A DNA stretch of 64,000 nt, taken from the NCBI GenBank assembly GCA_014695325.1, contig JACJNZ010000029.1, positions 310,001-374,000 of the forward strand. The letters are read 5' to 3'. The position numbers and the translations under genes were made by a program. A model generated the notes under the pieces. The model saw only the letters and a list, made by a program, of their open reading frames with translations, did no database searches and was not told where the DNA came from. Source of the stretch: Cyanobacteria bacterium FACHB-502. Its GTDB lineage: Bacteria > Cyanobacteriota > Cyanobacteriia > Elainellales > Elainellaceae. Positions 17,638-27,221 of the stretch are shown piece by piece. Every line of letters begins with the position of its first letter. Position 1 is the first letter of the stretch.

Positions 17638-19185
17638 ATGACTGCCGCTCAACCCTTTGAACCGTTGATTCTCCCCAACGACAACTACAATCAAGCTCTG
17701 GTGGCTCAGGTGCATCCACTGAACTGGAAAAATCCAACCCCGCAGGCTTGCTATGATCTGGTCGTAATTGGTGCGGGAACAGCTGGACTGGTCATAGCTG
17801 CCGGAGCTGCCGGATTAGGGTTGGGGTTGAAGATTGCCCTAATTGAACGGCATCTAATGGGCGGGGACTGTTTGAATGTGGGCTGTGTGCCCTCGAAAAG
17901 TTTACTGCGATCGTCCCGTGTCATTGCAGATCTCAAAAAAGCATCAGGTTACGGAATTGGGGTAGACGAACCCTCGGTCGATTTTGCAGCAGTGATGGAG
18001 CGGGTGCGGCGCATTCGATCGCAAATTAGCCCTAACGATTCTGCACATCGCTTTCAGTCGCTTGGCGTGGATGTGTTTTTGGGCGAGGCGAAGTTTGTAG
18101 ATAGACGATCGATCCGGGTAGCAGGGGAAATTCTTCGCTTTCAGAAAGCGGTCATCACCACGGGCGCAAGAGCCGCAGCCCCCAATATTCCCGGGCTGGA
18201 AACAACGGGCTACTTAACCAATGAAACGGTTTTCAGCCTGACCGATCGCCCAGATCGATTGGCAGTGGTTGGTGGAGGTCCGATCGGCTGTGAACTAGCG
18301 CAGGCATTTCGACGGTTTGGCTCAGAAGTGGTGCTGCTAGAGCGGGGAGCGCAGGTGTTGACGCGAGAAGACCCGGATGCTGCCGAGATCGTGCAGCAGG
18401 TTTTTCGACAGGAAGGAATTCAGCTTGTCCTAGAAGGTGAAGTGCTACGGGTGGAGCGAACGGCAGCAGGCAAGGTCATTACCTACCGCAGTGAGGGCAG
18501 GGAAGCTTCGGTCACGGTGGACGAAATCTTGGTCGGGGCAGGACGTGCGCCAAACGTGGAGGAGCTAAATCTAGAGGCGATCGGCGTAGAGTATGACTTG
18601 CAGCAGGGTATCCAAACTAACGACTATCTGCAAACAACCAACCCCAAAATCTATGCAGCGGGGGACATTTGCATGAACTGGAAATTTACTCATGCTGCTG
18701 ATGCCGCCGCCCGGATTGTGATCAAGAATGCGTTATTCACTCCGTTTGGAATTGGGCGATCGAAGCTGAGCGATTTAGTCATGCCCTGGGTGACGTACAC
18801 CGATCCAGAAGTAGCGCGAGTTGGCTTATCCACTCAGGAAGCCCAACAGCAAGGGATCGCAATTAAAACCATTGTCATTCCCCTTGAAAAAATCGATCGT
18901 GCCATTACCGACAGCGAAACCGAGGGCTTTGTCAAAATCCATTACCAACCCGGTACGGATCGGATTTTGGGAGCGACAATTGTGGCAAAACACGCCGGAG
19001 AAATGATTAGCGAAATCACGACGGCGATCGTGGGAAAGGTGGGGCTGAGCAAGCTCTCCAGCGTCATTCATCCCTATCCGACTCAGGCAGAAGGAATTAA
19101 AAAAGCCGCAGATGCCTATCGCCGCACCCTGCTGACACCTCGATCGCAAACCCTTCTGGGTATTCTTCGTTGCCTGACCCGCTAA
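17638..19185 (+). CDS. Mercuric-reductase-like FAD-dependent disulfide oxidoreductase
   Basis: 515-residue flavoprotein of the pyridine-nucleotide disulfide oxidoreductase class I family. It has an FAD site VVIGAGTAGLV (about residue 43), a redox pair CLNVGC (about 80-85), an NAD(P)H site VVGGGPIGCE, the second FAD motif YAAGDI, and the dimer-interface His in IHPYPTQAE. There is no N-terminal heavy-metal domain and no C-terminal vicinal Cys pair, so true Hg(II) reduction is doubtful; cyanobacterial members are simply annotated mercuric-reductase-like. The frame opens upstream at 17527, but ATG 17638 gives the family N-terminus. Confidence 0.9.
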   Translation: MTAAQPFEPLILPNDNYNQALVAQVHPLNWKNPTPQACYDLVVIGAGTAGLVIAAGAAGLGLGLKIALIERHLMGGDCLNVGCVPSKSLLRSSRVIADLKKASGYGIGVDEPSVDFAAVMERVRRIRSQISPNDSAHRFQSLGVDVFLGEAKFVDRRSIRVAGEILRFQKAVITTGARAAAPNIPGLETTGYLTNETVFSLTDRPDRLAVVGGGPIGCELAQAFRRFGSEVVLLERGAQVLTREDPDAAEIVQQVFRQEGIQLVLEGEVLRVERTAAGKVITYRSEGREASVTVDEILVGAGRAPNVEELNLEAIGVEYDLQQGIQTNDYLQTTNPKIYAAGDICMNWKFTHAADAAARIVIKNALFTPFGIGRSKLSDLVMPWVTYTDPEVARVGLSTQEAQQQGIAIKTIVIPLEKIDRAITDSETEGFVKIHYQPGTDRILGATIVAKHAGEMISEITTAIVGKVGLSKLSSVIHPYPTQAEGIKKAADAYRRTLLTPRSQTLLGILRCLTR

Positions 19186-19471
19186 TCGGGCTGAAACAAT
19201 TGCTTAAACGATGGGCAGTAGACAGTTCAGCAGCGTAAAGAATTTGGCGAGTCAGTGGCACAAGGTCAGCAAGTTTGCTGTCTTGAACACAGTAGAGTCT
19301 GTTAGTAAGCTTCATATTGGAGCTTAATTCCTTTGTTTACCTCCTTTTCGGCGATCTCTCATTCGATCGGGTGACTCCGAAAAGATGATGTCTTTTCCTA
19401 GTAACTGTTTGACACTAGGAGGATACCGTTTAGAACCATCTAGCCTAGCTATTGACATACTCCTTATTAAT

Positions 19472-20704
19472 ATGGCTTCGATCGCTCGCCGTAATTTATT
19501 TGAAGATATTCCCCGCTTTCTGGTTGCGCAAGCTGGGATTATGTTTGCGGTGAGTCTGGTGGCAATTCAGGTTGGCGTTTTGAGCGGATTTATTCGCTCA
19601 GTTGGGCTGCTGATCGATCGCTCTACCGCCGATATTTGGGTTGCCAATCAGGACATGGTTGAGCAGGAATTGACCCTGCCGATCCCTGCCAGTCTGTTGC
19701 CTCAGGCTCAGCAGGTGAAGGGGGTTGATCGGGCAGAAGCCCTCGCACTAGGAGGCGGCATCTGGCGCAGTCCACAAGGTGACATTAGCTCGGTTCGGAT
19801 TTTCGGCTTCGACCCAAACGGGCAGCTCTTTAGCGATTTCGAGATGCTGTCTGGTGACCTCAAAGATGTGCAGCCTTATCAGGTGATTATCGATCGCAGC
19901 AGGCTAGACAGTCTGGATGTCCGGCAGGTGGGTGATACGGCGACGCTTGGTTCCTTACCCGTTAAAGTCGCAGGCATTACCCGTGATTCCCAGTCGATCG
20001 CGTCCAGTGCCTTTCTATTCACCTCGATCGAAAATGCAAAAGCTTACGTAACCGGGAACCGAACTGCGAATCTAGACTGTCGTATGAATAACGGACAGTT
20101 TCTTTGCAGGAACGTTTATGAGTCATCGCCAGGGAATGGCACGGTTAAACCGAGTCCCCTAGCAGCCAATGATCCCATCAGCTATATTCTGGTCCGTGCC
20201 GAGGCTGGACAAAATCTAGACCAGCTCAAGCAACGCCTGGAGAACACGCTTCCGAACACCCGCGCCTACACCCGTGCTGAGATGGCAACTCGCACTCGCA
20301 GCTACTGGATTAGGCGAACCGGAGTGGGCTTTATCCTGGGCTTGGGGGCAACGGTGGGCGTAATTGTCGGCATGGTGATCGTCGGACAGATTCTCTATTC
20401 GTCGGTTTCAGACCACATCAAAGAATTCGCCACGCTAAAAGCAATGGGCGTTGCCGATCGCGTCATTTACAGCATTATTATTCAGCAGTCTCTCTGGATG
20501 GCAGTTCTGGGATATTTCCCCAGTCTGGCACTTTGTTGGGGACTGGGAACCTGGACGTACGCTACTCAGGGCATTGCAATTTTGATTACGCCGCTCACTG
20601 CCGCAGGCATCTTTGGCATCACCGTTTTAATGTGTGTGGGATCTGCACTGTTCGCCATTCAAAAAGTGACCCGCGTTGATCCAGCGATCGTGTTTAAATC
20701 GTAA
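19472..20704 (+). CDS. DevC-type ABC transporter permease
   Basis: 410 residues with the FtsX/MacB-like layout. One N-terminal membrane helix (ARRNLFEDIPRFLVAQAG then the hydrophobic stretch) is followed by a large extracytoplasmic region (about 45-280), then three C-terminal membrane helices. These include GFILGLGATVGVIVGMVIV and the coupling segment HIKEFATLKAMG. This matches DevC of the heterocyst glycolipid exporter family, which works with an ATPase (DevA) and a membrane fusion protein (DevB). The frame extends to ATG 19385, and an AGGAGG at about 19420 leaves the start uncertain. The ATPase gene follows 390 bp downstream; no devB is present. Confidence 0.9.
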   Translation: MASIARRNLFEDIPRFLVAQAGIMFAVSLVAIQVGVLSGFIRSVGLLIDRSTADIWVANQDMVEQELTLPIPASLLPQAQQVKGVDRAEALALGGGIWRSPQGDISSVRIFGFDPNGQLFSDFEMLSGDLKDVQPYQVIIDRSRLDSLDVRQVGDTATLGSLPVKVAGITRDSQSIASSAFLFTSIENAKAYVTGNRTANLDCRMNNGQFLCRNVYESSPGNGTVKPSPLAANDPISYILVRAEAGQNLDQLKQRLENTLPNTRAYTRAEMATRTRSYWIRRTGVGFILGLGATVGVIVGMVIVGQILYSSVSDHIKEFATLKAMGVADRVIYSIIIQQSLWMAVLGYFPSLALCWGLGTWTYATQGIAILITPLTAAGIFGITVLMCVGSALFAIQKVTRVDPAIVFKS

Positions 20705-20738
20705 ATCTACTTAAGGCAGGGTGTGATAGCGAGGACAG

Positions 20739-20840
20739 ATGTTAAAAGATATGAATAACGATCAAGAATCACAACCGATAACTCTTTTCGTTCCCGTTCT
20801 TATTGTTCAGGGCATTTGTATGCGGGTTATGCATCTTTGA
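20739..20840 (+). CDS. Possible small protein between DevC-like and DevA-like genes
   Basis: ATG at 20739 is preceded by GAGGA 7 bases upstream and opens 33 codons: MLKDMNNDQESQPITLFVPV and then LIVQGICMRVMHL. The second half is hydrophobic. I do not recognise it. It may be a real small membrane peptide, a leader peptide, or chance. Confidence 0.22.
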   Translation: MLKDMNNDQESQPITLFVPVLIVQGICMRVMHL

Positions 20841-20860
20841 AGGCTTAAGGCTGTTTCTAT

Positions 20861-20876
20861 GATGCGAAGCAGTTCC
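20861..20876. repeat. Partial copy of the small AAGCAGTT palindrome family
   Basis: GATGCGAAGCAGTTCC matches the flank of the inverted copy at 45594-45623 and, in reverse complement, GGAAAACTGCTTTGCGTC at 30752. Confidence 0.45.
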
Positions 20877-21094
20877 TCATTAAAGGCAATTAATAAAGGC
20901 AATCCATATCATTTTGAAAATGCTGTCCGAATTTGCAATCAATTCCCGTGAAGCTATCCCAAAGCGCTCCGTGATCCCAGTTTAATTTCTGTTCCTCCTC
21001 CACACCCTGTCTGTCGGGCTTCGTTGTTCGGGCTTTCTTTCTGTCTGTTCAGTGCTGCCCATTCCATCCACCGCCCACCCACTCAACGCTTACA

Positions 21095-21910
21095 GTGAAG
21101 ATGACAGCGACTCGCGTTAATTTTGAAGTCAATGCTACGGAATCATCAAAAGGATTGCCGCCAATTGGTGATAGCAGTCTGGAGACTCGTCGGGCAGGAG
21201 GAAAGGCGATCGTCGTGCGCGATGTGGAGATGGTCTTTAAAAACGGCTCACAGTCCTATCACGCGCTAAAGCAAATCAATCTCGACATTTACCCCGGTGA
21301 GATTCAGCTTTTGATGGGACCGTCTGGCTCTGGTAAAACGACGCTCCTCTCGATTCTGGGCGGTATCCTCAAGCCAACGGAGGGGAATGTATCTCTGCTA
21401 GGAACAGACTTGACTCGTCTGAGCCGATCGCAGCTTGCCAACTTCCGGCTGAAGCACATCGGCTTTATCTTTCAGGAATTTAACCTCTTCCCGGCTCTGA
21501 CTGCGCTAGAAAACATTGAGGTTGCCCTCAACTTCAAAGGCATTAAAGGACGGCACGCTCGCCAGGAAGCCAGTCTGCTGCTTGACCAGGTAGGTTTGGC
21601 AGACCGAGCCAGAAACCTGCCGCGTGACTTATCCGGTGGTCAGAAACAGCGCGTGGCAATCGCCCGTGCTCTGGCAGGCAATCCGCAATTTATTTTTGCC
21701 GATGAACCGACGGCTTCCCTTGATTCTCAAAGCGGTTATGCAGTCATCACCCTGCTTCGTAAACTGGCAAAAGAAGCGAATCGAACGGTGGTCATGGTAA
21801 CGCACGATCCGCGCATTATTGACGTTGCCGATCGCATTGGGTCGTTAGAGGATGGCATTTTGGGCGAGGGTCACAGTGCAACAACCAGCCCGGTCTGGCA
21901 GTTCACCTGA
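21095..21910 (+). CDS. DevA/MacB-type ABC transporter ATP-binding protein
   Basis: 271 residues. A 36-residue N-terminal lead is followed by an ABC ATPase with Walker A GPSGSGKTT, Q-loop FIFQEFN, signature LSGGQKQR, Walker B FIFADEPTASLD and H-loop VTHDPR. It should power the DevC-like permease encoded just upstream. The gene order is permease then ATPase. The frame starts at GTG 21095; ATG 21101 is an equally good start, neither with a clear ribosome-binding site. Substrate unknown: DevBCA relatives export glycolipids, MacB relatives export peptides or drugs. Confidence 0.93.
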   Translation: MKMTATRVNFEVNATESSKGLPPIGDSSLETRRAGGKAIVVRDVEMVFKNGSQSYHALKQINLDIYPGEIQLLMGPSGSGKTTLLSILGGILKPTEGNVSLLGTDLTRLSRSQLANFRLKHIGFIFQEFNLFPALTALENIEVALNFKGIKGRHARQEASLLLDQVGLADRARNLPRDLSGGQKQRVAIARALAGNPQFIFADEPTASLDSQSGYAVITLLRKLAKEANRTVVMVTHDPRIIDVADRIGSLEDGILGEGHSATTSPVWQFT

Positions 21911-22026
21911 TGCGATAGTTTACATCTGAGGTGCAGGGGCGGGTTCTGGCGTTGCAATTATGGGATGACTTTCACCTCCCTAGCCAGGCTCACCTTCATC
22001 CATTGCCGTTCTGAATTCCTGGAATT

Positions 22027-22983
22027 CTAACCCTTCAAGCAATCTCTCAGCGTTTCCTCTACCGATCGCGGCTGCCAACCTAGTTCCCGCTGTGCCTTAC
22101 TTGCATCGACCCGCACACAGCGATCGTAAATGTAGTGAACTCGCTCACGGCTGATCGGAGGTTGCCAGGAGAAGAGTTGCCCGATCGGGTCAAGCAAAGT
22201 TCCGGCAAGACGGACGATTGGCTGGGGCACTTCACGCGGAGCAGGCACCCCGGTTTCCTGACTGACAAAATCAAACATTTCGCGGGTGGAAAGCTCTCCG
22301 GCAGAGATAATGTAGTGCGAACCGGAAGGGGCTTTTTCCGCCGCCAGCAACATCGCACTCACTAAGTCATCAACGTGAACGATCCCCGTAATGCGATCGC
22401 CCCCTGCCCAGACTTTCAGCTTGCCCTGCCGAAACGTCTTCAGGACAGGACCAAAATGGGGATCGTCCGCACCAAAAATCCCGGAAGGCATGACGCTCAC
22501 GACTGGAAAACCGTTTGCTGCCGCCTGATCGACAAGCTGCTGTGCAAGATATTTGGTGCGATCGTATGCCGAGGAAAAGCCCTGCTGCTGCCGCTGAAAG
22601 GTTTCGTCGATCGATCGCCCCTGCGTATCGCCATACACGCCGATCGTGCTGCAATAGACCATCTTTTCAACATGCGCAGCCTGAGCCGTTTCGAGAACGG
22701 CGCGAGTTCCCTCGACGTTGATGCGCTCCATTGCCTCTGCGTCTACCACACCAAGTTCCACATAGGCAGCGGTGTGAAACACCCATTGAACTCCCTGCAT
22801 TGCGGCTTCTAGGGCAGGGCGATCGGTAATATCGCCATAGGCATACTGTACGGGCAGCTTCGCCAGACGCCATAGATTGCTGGTTTTTCGCACCAAGGCA
22901 ACGACTTCAAAGCCGCGATCGATCAATGCCTGAACCAGATGAGAGCCAGTAAATCCGTTTGCGCCTGTGACGAGTGCTTTCAT
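22027..22983 (-). CDS. NAD(P)-dependent epimerase/dehydratase (extended SDR)
   Basis: 318 residues with the Rossmann motif GANGFTGSHL at the N-terminus, a serine-containing CSTIGVYG strand and the catalytic YDRTK (Tyr about 141). It resembles dihydroflavonol-4-reductase-like and hopanoid-associated (HpnA-like) sugar epimerases. The final substrate cannot be read from sequence. It is a single gene; the next gene on the same strand, a GNAT-like protein, lies 231 bp upstream. Confidence 0.9.
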   Translation of the reverse strand: MKALVTGANGFTGSHLVQALIDRGFEVVALVRKTSNLWRLAKLPVQYAYGDITDRPALEAAMQGVQWVFHTAAYVELGVVDAEAMERINVEGTRAVLETAQAAHVEKMVYCSTIGVYGDTQGRSIDETFQRQQQGFSSAYDRTKYLAQQLVDQAAANGFPVVSVMPSGIFGADDPHFGPVLKTFRQGKLKVWAGGDRITGIVHVDDLVSAMLLAAEKAPSGSHYIISAGELSTREMFDFVSQETGVPAPREVPQPIVRLAGTLLDPIGQLFSWQPPISRERVHYIYDRCVRVDASKAQRELGWQPRSVEETLRDCLKG

Positions 22984-23214
22984 AGTTGCGAGGGTCGAGT
23001 GAATGCGGAATGCGATCGATTGGACAGAATAACCTAGAGGATAGGTGAGACGAAGCCGTAACGCATCATTCCGAACCTTTACATCCCATGTCCTTTGGCA
23101 GAAGCTGCCCGTTTTTCAGATCGTTTGTCTTTGACAAGATGTTCCAGGTCTTGAACATCGTCCCAGTTTTGTGAGTCTTTAGAGAAGTGCGTCTTGGCGG
23201 ATTGAGCAGCATAT

Positions 23215-24360
23215 CTACCCTAAACTTTTTTCATAAATCCGGTAGGTTTTGTAGATTTTGCCGCCTGTTGCCTCGATCAGTTTGCGGGAGGGCATATTGT
23301 CCTCGTAAACGTGCCCCAGCTCTGCGCGTTTATAGGGTTTGCCTTTTTTCAGACCGCCCTGCAAGCCCAGGTAAATTAGCGCAAGGGGAACCCTTTGGCG
23401 GCGGTATTCAGGTAAACAGCAGAACAGGAGCACCCGTCCCTGATCAATATTGCGGCGATACCAGAGAAATTTCAGCGTGCCCCAGAGGTCGAGTTTGCCG
23501 TTAACGTGCTTCAGGGCGATATTGTAGTCCGGTAAACCAAACCAGTAGCCAATCATCTTGCCGTCATGCTCTGCCACCGGGAACACATCGGGATCGATCA
23601 GGGTTTGCATCGATCGAGCTTCTTCCAGAAATTCCTCTTGAGGGCGGGGTGTGGTGCTGTAGTTATTGGCAAACATTTGCGTTGTCAGGTTGTAGACGCT
23701 GATGGCGTCCTCCTCGAATGCTGCGCCTTTGGTGCGAATCGGGCGAAACGTGATCCCGGCTTTGGTGGCGATTCGGTATGCTTTTTCAAACTCCTCCGGC
23801 AGAACGCTTGCAATCGGAAAGTCATAGGCATAAGCATCTTTCGCTTTGTGCCAGCCATCCTTTTCTACAAACTCCGGGTAATAGGGCGGGTTGTAGGGCA
23901 TCATGATTGTGGGCGGCGTGTCAAAGCCATGCACCAGAAACAGGCAGCGATTGTGGGTAAACAAATCAATCGGTCCCCGCACGATCGTCATTCCCTGTTC
24001 TCGCAGCCAGTCGCAAGCCGCTTTCAGCAAAGCCTCTGCTGTGTCAAAGTCGTTGATGCACTCAAAATAGCCCATCAGTCCGATCGGTTGCCCTTCGCGT
24101 TCAATCAGGCGATCATTTACCGCCGCGACAATCCGACCAACTGCTTCCTGGGTTTGCGAATCCACTGCAATAAACTGCTGAAGCCTGCCGTACTGCCGAA
24201 ACGCATTATCCGGCGCAAGTTGTTTGGCAATGCTGCTGCGAAAAGGCGGAACCCAGTTTCGATCGCCCTTGTAAACTCTGGTAGGCACATCCAGAAATAA
24301 TTCCTGATCCTGTGGGGTTTGAACAGAGCGGATCTCGACCGTAGAAGAAGCGTGGCCCAT
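23215..24360 (-). CDS. GNAT-like acyltransferase of the YghO type
   Basis: 381-residue soluble protein. The C-terminal half has GNAT-fold features: VAEHDGKMIGYWFGLPDYN, a PEYRRQRVPLALIYLGLQ acyl-CoA-loop-like stretch, and ELGHVYEDNMPSRKLIEATG, which resembles the NxxSxxLYEKxG end of acetyltransferases. The N-terminal half (YKGDRNWVPPFRSS, GYFECINDFDTAEALL, RGPIDLFTHN) is typical of a family that includes E. coli YghO, of unknown substrate. It lies 48 bp downstream of the PRC-barrel gene on the same strand. Confidence 0.8.
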   Translation of the reverse strand: MGHASSTVEIRSVQTPQDQELFLDVPTRVYKGDRNWVPPFRSSIAKQLAPDNAFRQYGRLQQFIAVDSQTQEAVGRIVAAVNDRLIEREGQPIGLMGYFECINDFDTAEALLKAACDWLREQGMTIVRGPIDLFTHNRCLFLVHGFDTPPTIMMPYNPPYYPEFVEKDGWHKAKDAYAYDFPIASVLPEEFEKAYRIATKAGITFRPIRTKGAAFEEDAISVYNLTTQMFANNYSTTPRPQEEFLEEARSMQTLIDPDVFPVAEHDGKMIGYWFGLPDYNIALKHVNGKLDLWGTLKFLWYRRNIDQGRVLLFCCLPEYRRQRVPLALIYLGLQGGLKKGKPYKRAELGHVYEDNMPSRKLIEATGGKIYKTYRIYEKSLG

Positions 24361-24408
24361 GGCAGAAGCAGCGTAGATTCACATAGAGACTTTACCGCCT
24401 TCACGACA

Positions 24409-25713
24409 TTAGATCCAGGGTTCGTCGTCCAAGTCGTCAGCATCGGCAGTGGGCAACTGTTCCTCCTTCGGGGTCATCGGATGAGGCGGAGGGACAAGGG
24501 GCGGAACCAGAGGGCGACCTTCTTGAACAGCAGGCTGGCTCTTTTCGGAGGCTGGCTTTGGGGTGACGGGTGCAGAAGACGCAGGCTCATCACTCCAGAA
24601 ATCATCATCGAAGTCAAAATCGTCGATCGCATTGGAATCAAACGGATTACCGGGATCTTCTACCCCGCTCGTATTCGATGTTCCTGGCTGCCAGGAGTGA
24701 GACGGAACGCGATTCCCCTGCACAGAAAACGGGTCCGCATCGACAAACGTATTAAAGCCCCGACTGCGCTGAGAAGCGGATTGGTCTTGAGGATTGCGAT
24801 GCAAAGCAGTTTCCCCTTCGGGGTAATCGCCAGAAGGTTCCTCGTCTAGTTCATCCCAGTCCCAATCGAAATCGGCTTCTTCATAGGAATACTGGCGCGT
24901 CTCTGGTTCATCGCTGCGATCGAAGATTTCTTCCGCCTGCACAGTCAGGGTTTGAATTCCTTCCTCAAGCTGTCTGCTGAGGATTTGACTTTGTTCCTTG
25001 ACCTGCTCTGCCAGGGTCTGACTCTGCTCTTTCGCCCGTTCTGCCAGCGTTTGTGCCTCTTCTCGCAGCCGCTCTGAAACTTCCTGACCTCGCTCCTTCA
25101 CCTGCGATCGAATTTGCTTGATCTGTCCCGTGGCTTTTTCAGTGATCGATCGCCATTCCTGCACCGCTTCTTCTTTCAGAGTTTCAGCCGTTTTCGTAAT
25201 CTTTTGCGGCAGGCTTTCCTGATAAGGTTCAACGATCGCAGTCACCGACAGCAAAATTCGCTTCTCGCCAATGCTACCAATCCATCGGGGCGAAACCTGA
25301 TAGATACTGCCCAGAATTCCAGAAATATCGCTAGAAACGAAGAGATAATGCGTAATTTCGCCCGTTTTCAGGTTAAACACACAATCGGTTACTTTCCCCA
25401 GCCGTTCCCCGCCTTCCGTCCAAACTTCGTGCTGCATCAAAGACTCAAGCCGTTTAACGCGATCGGGTGTCGTTGTTTCGGGCTGTCCCTGCGTCACGAT
25501 CCCCCCTTCGCCAATAGCTTGCACTTGCTCTAGCTTGAAGGCAAATTTCTTGTTGCCCAGCAACCCACTTTTCCCCACAAACCCCAGCACTCGATGCTTC
25601 GGCACATACATCCACAGAACTTCGACCCGCCCCAGTTCTTCAGTCGTGGTGCGATCGATGATGACCTGATTGAGAAAATTGCTTTGCCGGACTCGATCGG
25701 GAAGTTGCGTCAT
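24409..25713 (-). CDS. PRC-barrel domain protein with coiled coil and acidic tail
   Basis: 434 residues. Two PRC-barrel-like domains are visible, at about 1-70 (SNFLNQVIIDRTTTEELGRV) and about 85-165 (GGERLGKVTDCVFNLKTGEI). A long charged amphipathic helix follows (about 175-265) with repeats such as ERAKEQSQTLAEQVKEQSQ, then an acidic disordered tail rich in D/E/P. PRC barrels usually mediate protein-protein or RNA-protein contacts; the role here is unknown. The frame also allows a TTG start at 25722, but ATG 25713 is preferred. A palindromic repeat copy lies just upstream (25765-25806). Confidence 0.85.
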   Translation of the reverse strand: MTQLPDRVRQSNFLNQVIIDRTTTEELGRVEVLWMYVPKHRVLGFVGKSGLLGNKKFAFKLEQVQAIGEGGIVTQGQPETTTPDRVKRLESLMQHEVWTEGGERLGKVTDCVFNLKTGEITHYLFVSSDISGILGSIYQVSPRWIGSIGEKRILLSVTAIVEPYQESLPQKITKTAETLKEEAVQEWRSITEKATGQIKQIRSQVKERGQEVSERLREEAQTLAERAKEQSQTLAEQVKEQSQILSRQLEEGIQTLTVQAEEIFDRSDEPETRQYSYEEADFDWDWDELDEEPSGDYPEGETALHRNPQDQSASQRSRGFNTFVDADPFSVQGNRVPSHSWQPGTSNTSGVEDPGNPFDSNAIDDFDFDDDFWSDEPASSAPVTPKPASEKSQPAVQEGRPLVPPLVPPPHPMTPKEEQLPTADADDLDDEPWI

Positions 25714-25764
25714 GGAGGGCAATGGGAAGAGAAGGCAATGGAAAGAAAAAAGGTAAATCCAGTC

Positions 25765-25806
25765 TCAAAGTCCCCTAAAAGTGGGGAATTCAGGGGGCAA
25801 GGTAGG
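25765..25806. repeat. Dispersed palindromic repeat (family TCAAAGTCCCC)
   Basis: TCAAAGTCCCCTAAAAGTGG continues with GGAATTCAGGGGGC. It matches the second half of 7841-7926 and the inverted copy at 39573-39612. Confidence 0.8.
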
Positions 25807-25865
25807 ACACATCACCCAACTACCAAAACCTGAATAGCAGGAAGCTTTTCCTTCAGTTTAATCAT

Positions 25866-27119
25866 TTAGCTCAAGCCATTCACCAGCAAAATTGATACGG
25901 ATTCCCCAGCAGCAATACGAGTTGTCCCTACGGGTACGATCGCTAGCCCACTCGTCTGTGCCAGATTGATCAGATTGCCTGAATTCTGCGCTCCCCCTGC
26001 GACTTCAAAAGCCAATTCACCCGCGCTCAACTGCACCTGTCCCCACACATAGCTTTCCCGCTTACCATCCGATCGCAAGTCTTGCAGCACTTTTCCTTGA
26101 ACGATCGCAGGTTGCCATCCTGCCTGTAAACCGGATAACTTACGAAGCGCAGGCTGCACGAATCGCCAGAAGCTCACCAGCGCAGAGACGGGGTTTCCGG
26201 GAAGTCCAAAGTAGAGAACCGGACGGCTTGAATTGGCTTTAGGAAAGGTGGCAACGGTTAGCGGCTTTCCGGGCTTGACCGCGACCGATCGCACATGAAT
26301 TTCTGCCCCCAACTCTGCCAGAATGCGATCAACATAATCATAATCCCCAACCGAAACGCCCCCCGACGACAGCACGAGATCCGCAGATTCGATCGCCTCA
26401 GCCATTTTTTCTTTCAGGACTTCCGGCTGATCGGGCACAATTCCGAGAGGCAGGGGCTTCGCTCCCATTTGAGCCACCAGCGCAGCAAGCGCGTACTGAT
26501 TCGAGTCTACAATCTGTCCGGGCTGAAGCGGGCGATCGGGCGAAACGAGTTCATTTCCTGTGGAAAGAATTGCAACTTGGGGCGATCGATACACCGGAAC
26601 CTGAAGACACTGAGCCGTCGCCAGCACTGCAATATCTGCCGCTCCCAGCCGAATGCCTGCATTTAATAAAGGTTGCCCTGCCTGATAAAAAGCGGCTCGA
26701 TGTCGCACAAAGGCTTGAGGTTGAGGGGTAGTGAAAATCTTTACTCGATCGCCTTCTGGCTGGGTGTCTTCCTGCATGACGATCGTATCCGCCCCCAGAG
26801 GCAGCATCGAACCTGTGAAAATCCGCGCAGCTTGTCCGGGCTGAATCGTTTTCTGCGGCGCACTCCCTGCCGGAATTTCTTCGACAATTTCCAGCATCAC
26901 CGGATCTTCTGCACTTCCCTGAGCCACATCCTGATGCCGTACTGCATAGCCGTCCATTGCAGAGTTATCCCAATAAGGAAAATCTTGCGTTCCTGTGACT
27001 GGGGCAGCAAGAATGCGTCCGGCAGCAGCGGGTAAATCGACCATTTCCCGATCGCTTTCTGGGTCGAGCGGCTGGGTCAGGTTCAAAATCAGAGCTTCAG
27101 CGTCTTGAGCAGAGAGCAT
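25866..27119 (-). CDS. moeA: MoeA, molybdopterin molybdenumtransferase
   Basis: 417-residue cytoplasmic enzyme that inserts molybdate into adenylylated molybdopterin to make Mo-cofactor, needed for example by nitrate reductase. Visible motifs: PYWDNSAMDGYAV near residue 55, PAGSAPQKTIQPGQAARIFTG (domain III region), STGNEL, SSGGVSVGDYDYV, and GLPGNPVSALVSF. The frame is open 92 codons further upstream, but that part overlaps rpmG on the other strand and is not MoeA-like, so ATG at 27119 is taken as start. Confidence 0.96.
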   Translation of the reverse strand: MLSAQDAEALILNLTQPLDPESDREMVDLPAAAGRILAAPVTGTQDFPYWDNSAMDGYAVRHQDVAQGSAEDPVMLEIVEEIPAGSAPQKTIQPGQAARIFTGSMLPLGADTIVMQEDTQPEGDRVKIFTTPQPQAFVRHRAAFYQAGQPLLNAGIRLGAADIAVLATAQCLQVPVYRSPQVAILSTGNELVSPDRPLQPGQIVDSNQYALAALVAQMGAKPLPLGIVPDQPEVLKEKMAEAIESADLVLSSGGVSVGDYDYVDRILAELGAEIHVRSVAVKPGKPLTVATFPKANSSRPVLYFGLPGNPVSALVSFWRFVQPALRKLSGLQAGWQPAIVQGKVLQDLRSDGKRESYVWGQVQLSAGELAFEVAGGAQNSGNLINLAQTSGLAIVPVGTTRIAAGESVSILLVNGLS

Positions 27120-27221
27120 AAGTTTTAGCAGGATTTCGCGTTTTCTTGCACAAGCTTGGATTCGTATGAAATAATAAGAATTTGTGTCTAATCGTCGCGC
27201 CCGGTAGAAACCGTTCCAACT

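Larger units (their letters stand above)
20705..21094. other. Gap between the DevC-like and DevA-like genes
   Basis: 390 bp, unusually long for partners of one transporter. It holds a 33-codon open frame with a fair ribosome-binding site (20739-20840), a partial small-palindrome copy (20861-20876) and a TAAAGGCAAT duplication (20881 and 20894). A second promoter for the ATPase gene is possible. Confidence 0.6.

Noticed and set aside
19097-19315. 72-codon minus-strand frame overlapping the end of the mercuric-reductase-like gene
   Set aside because: Mostly antisense to a confident gene and no family match.
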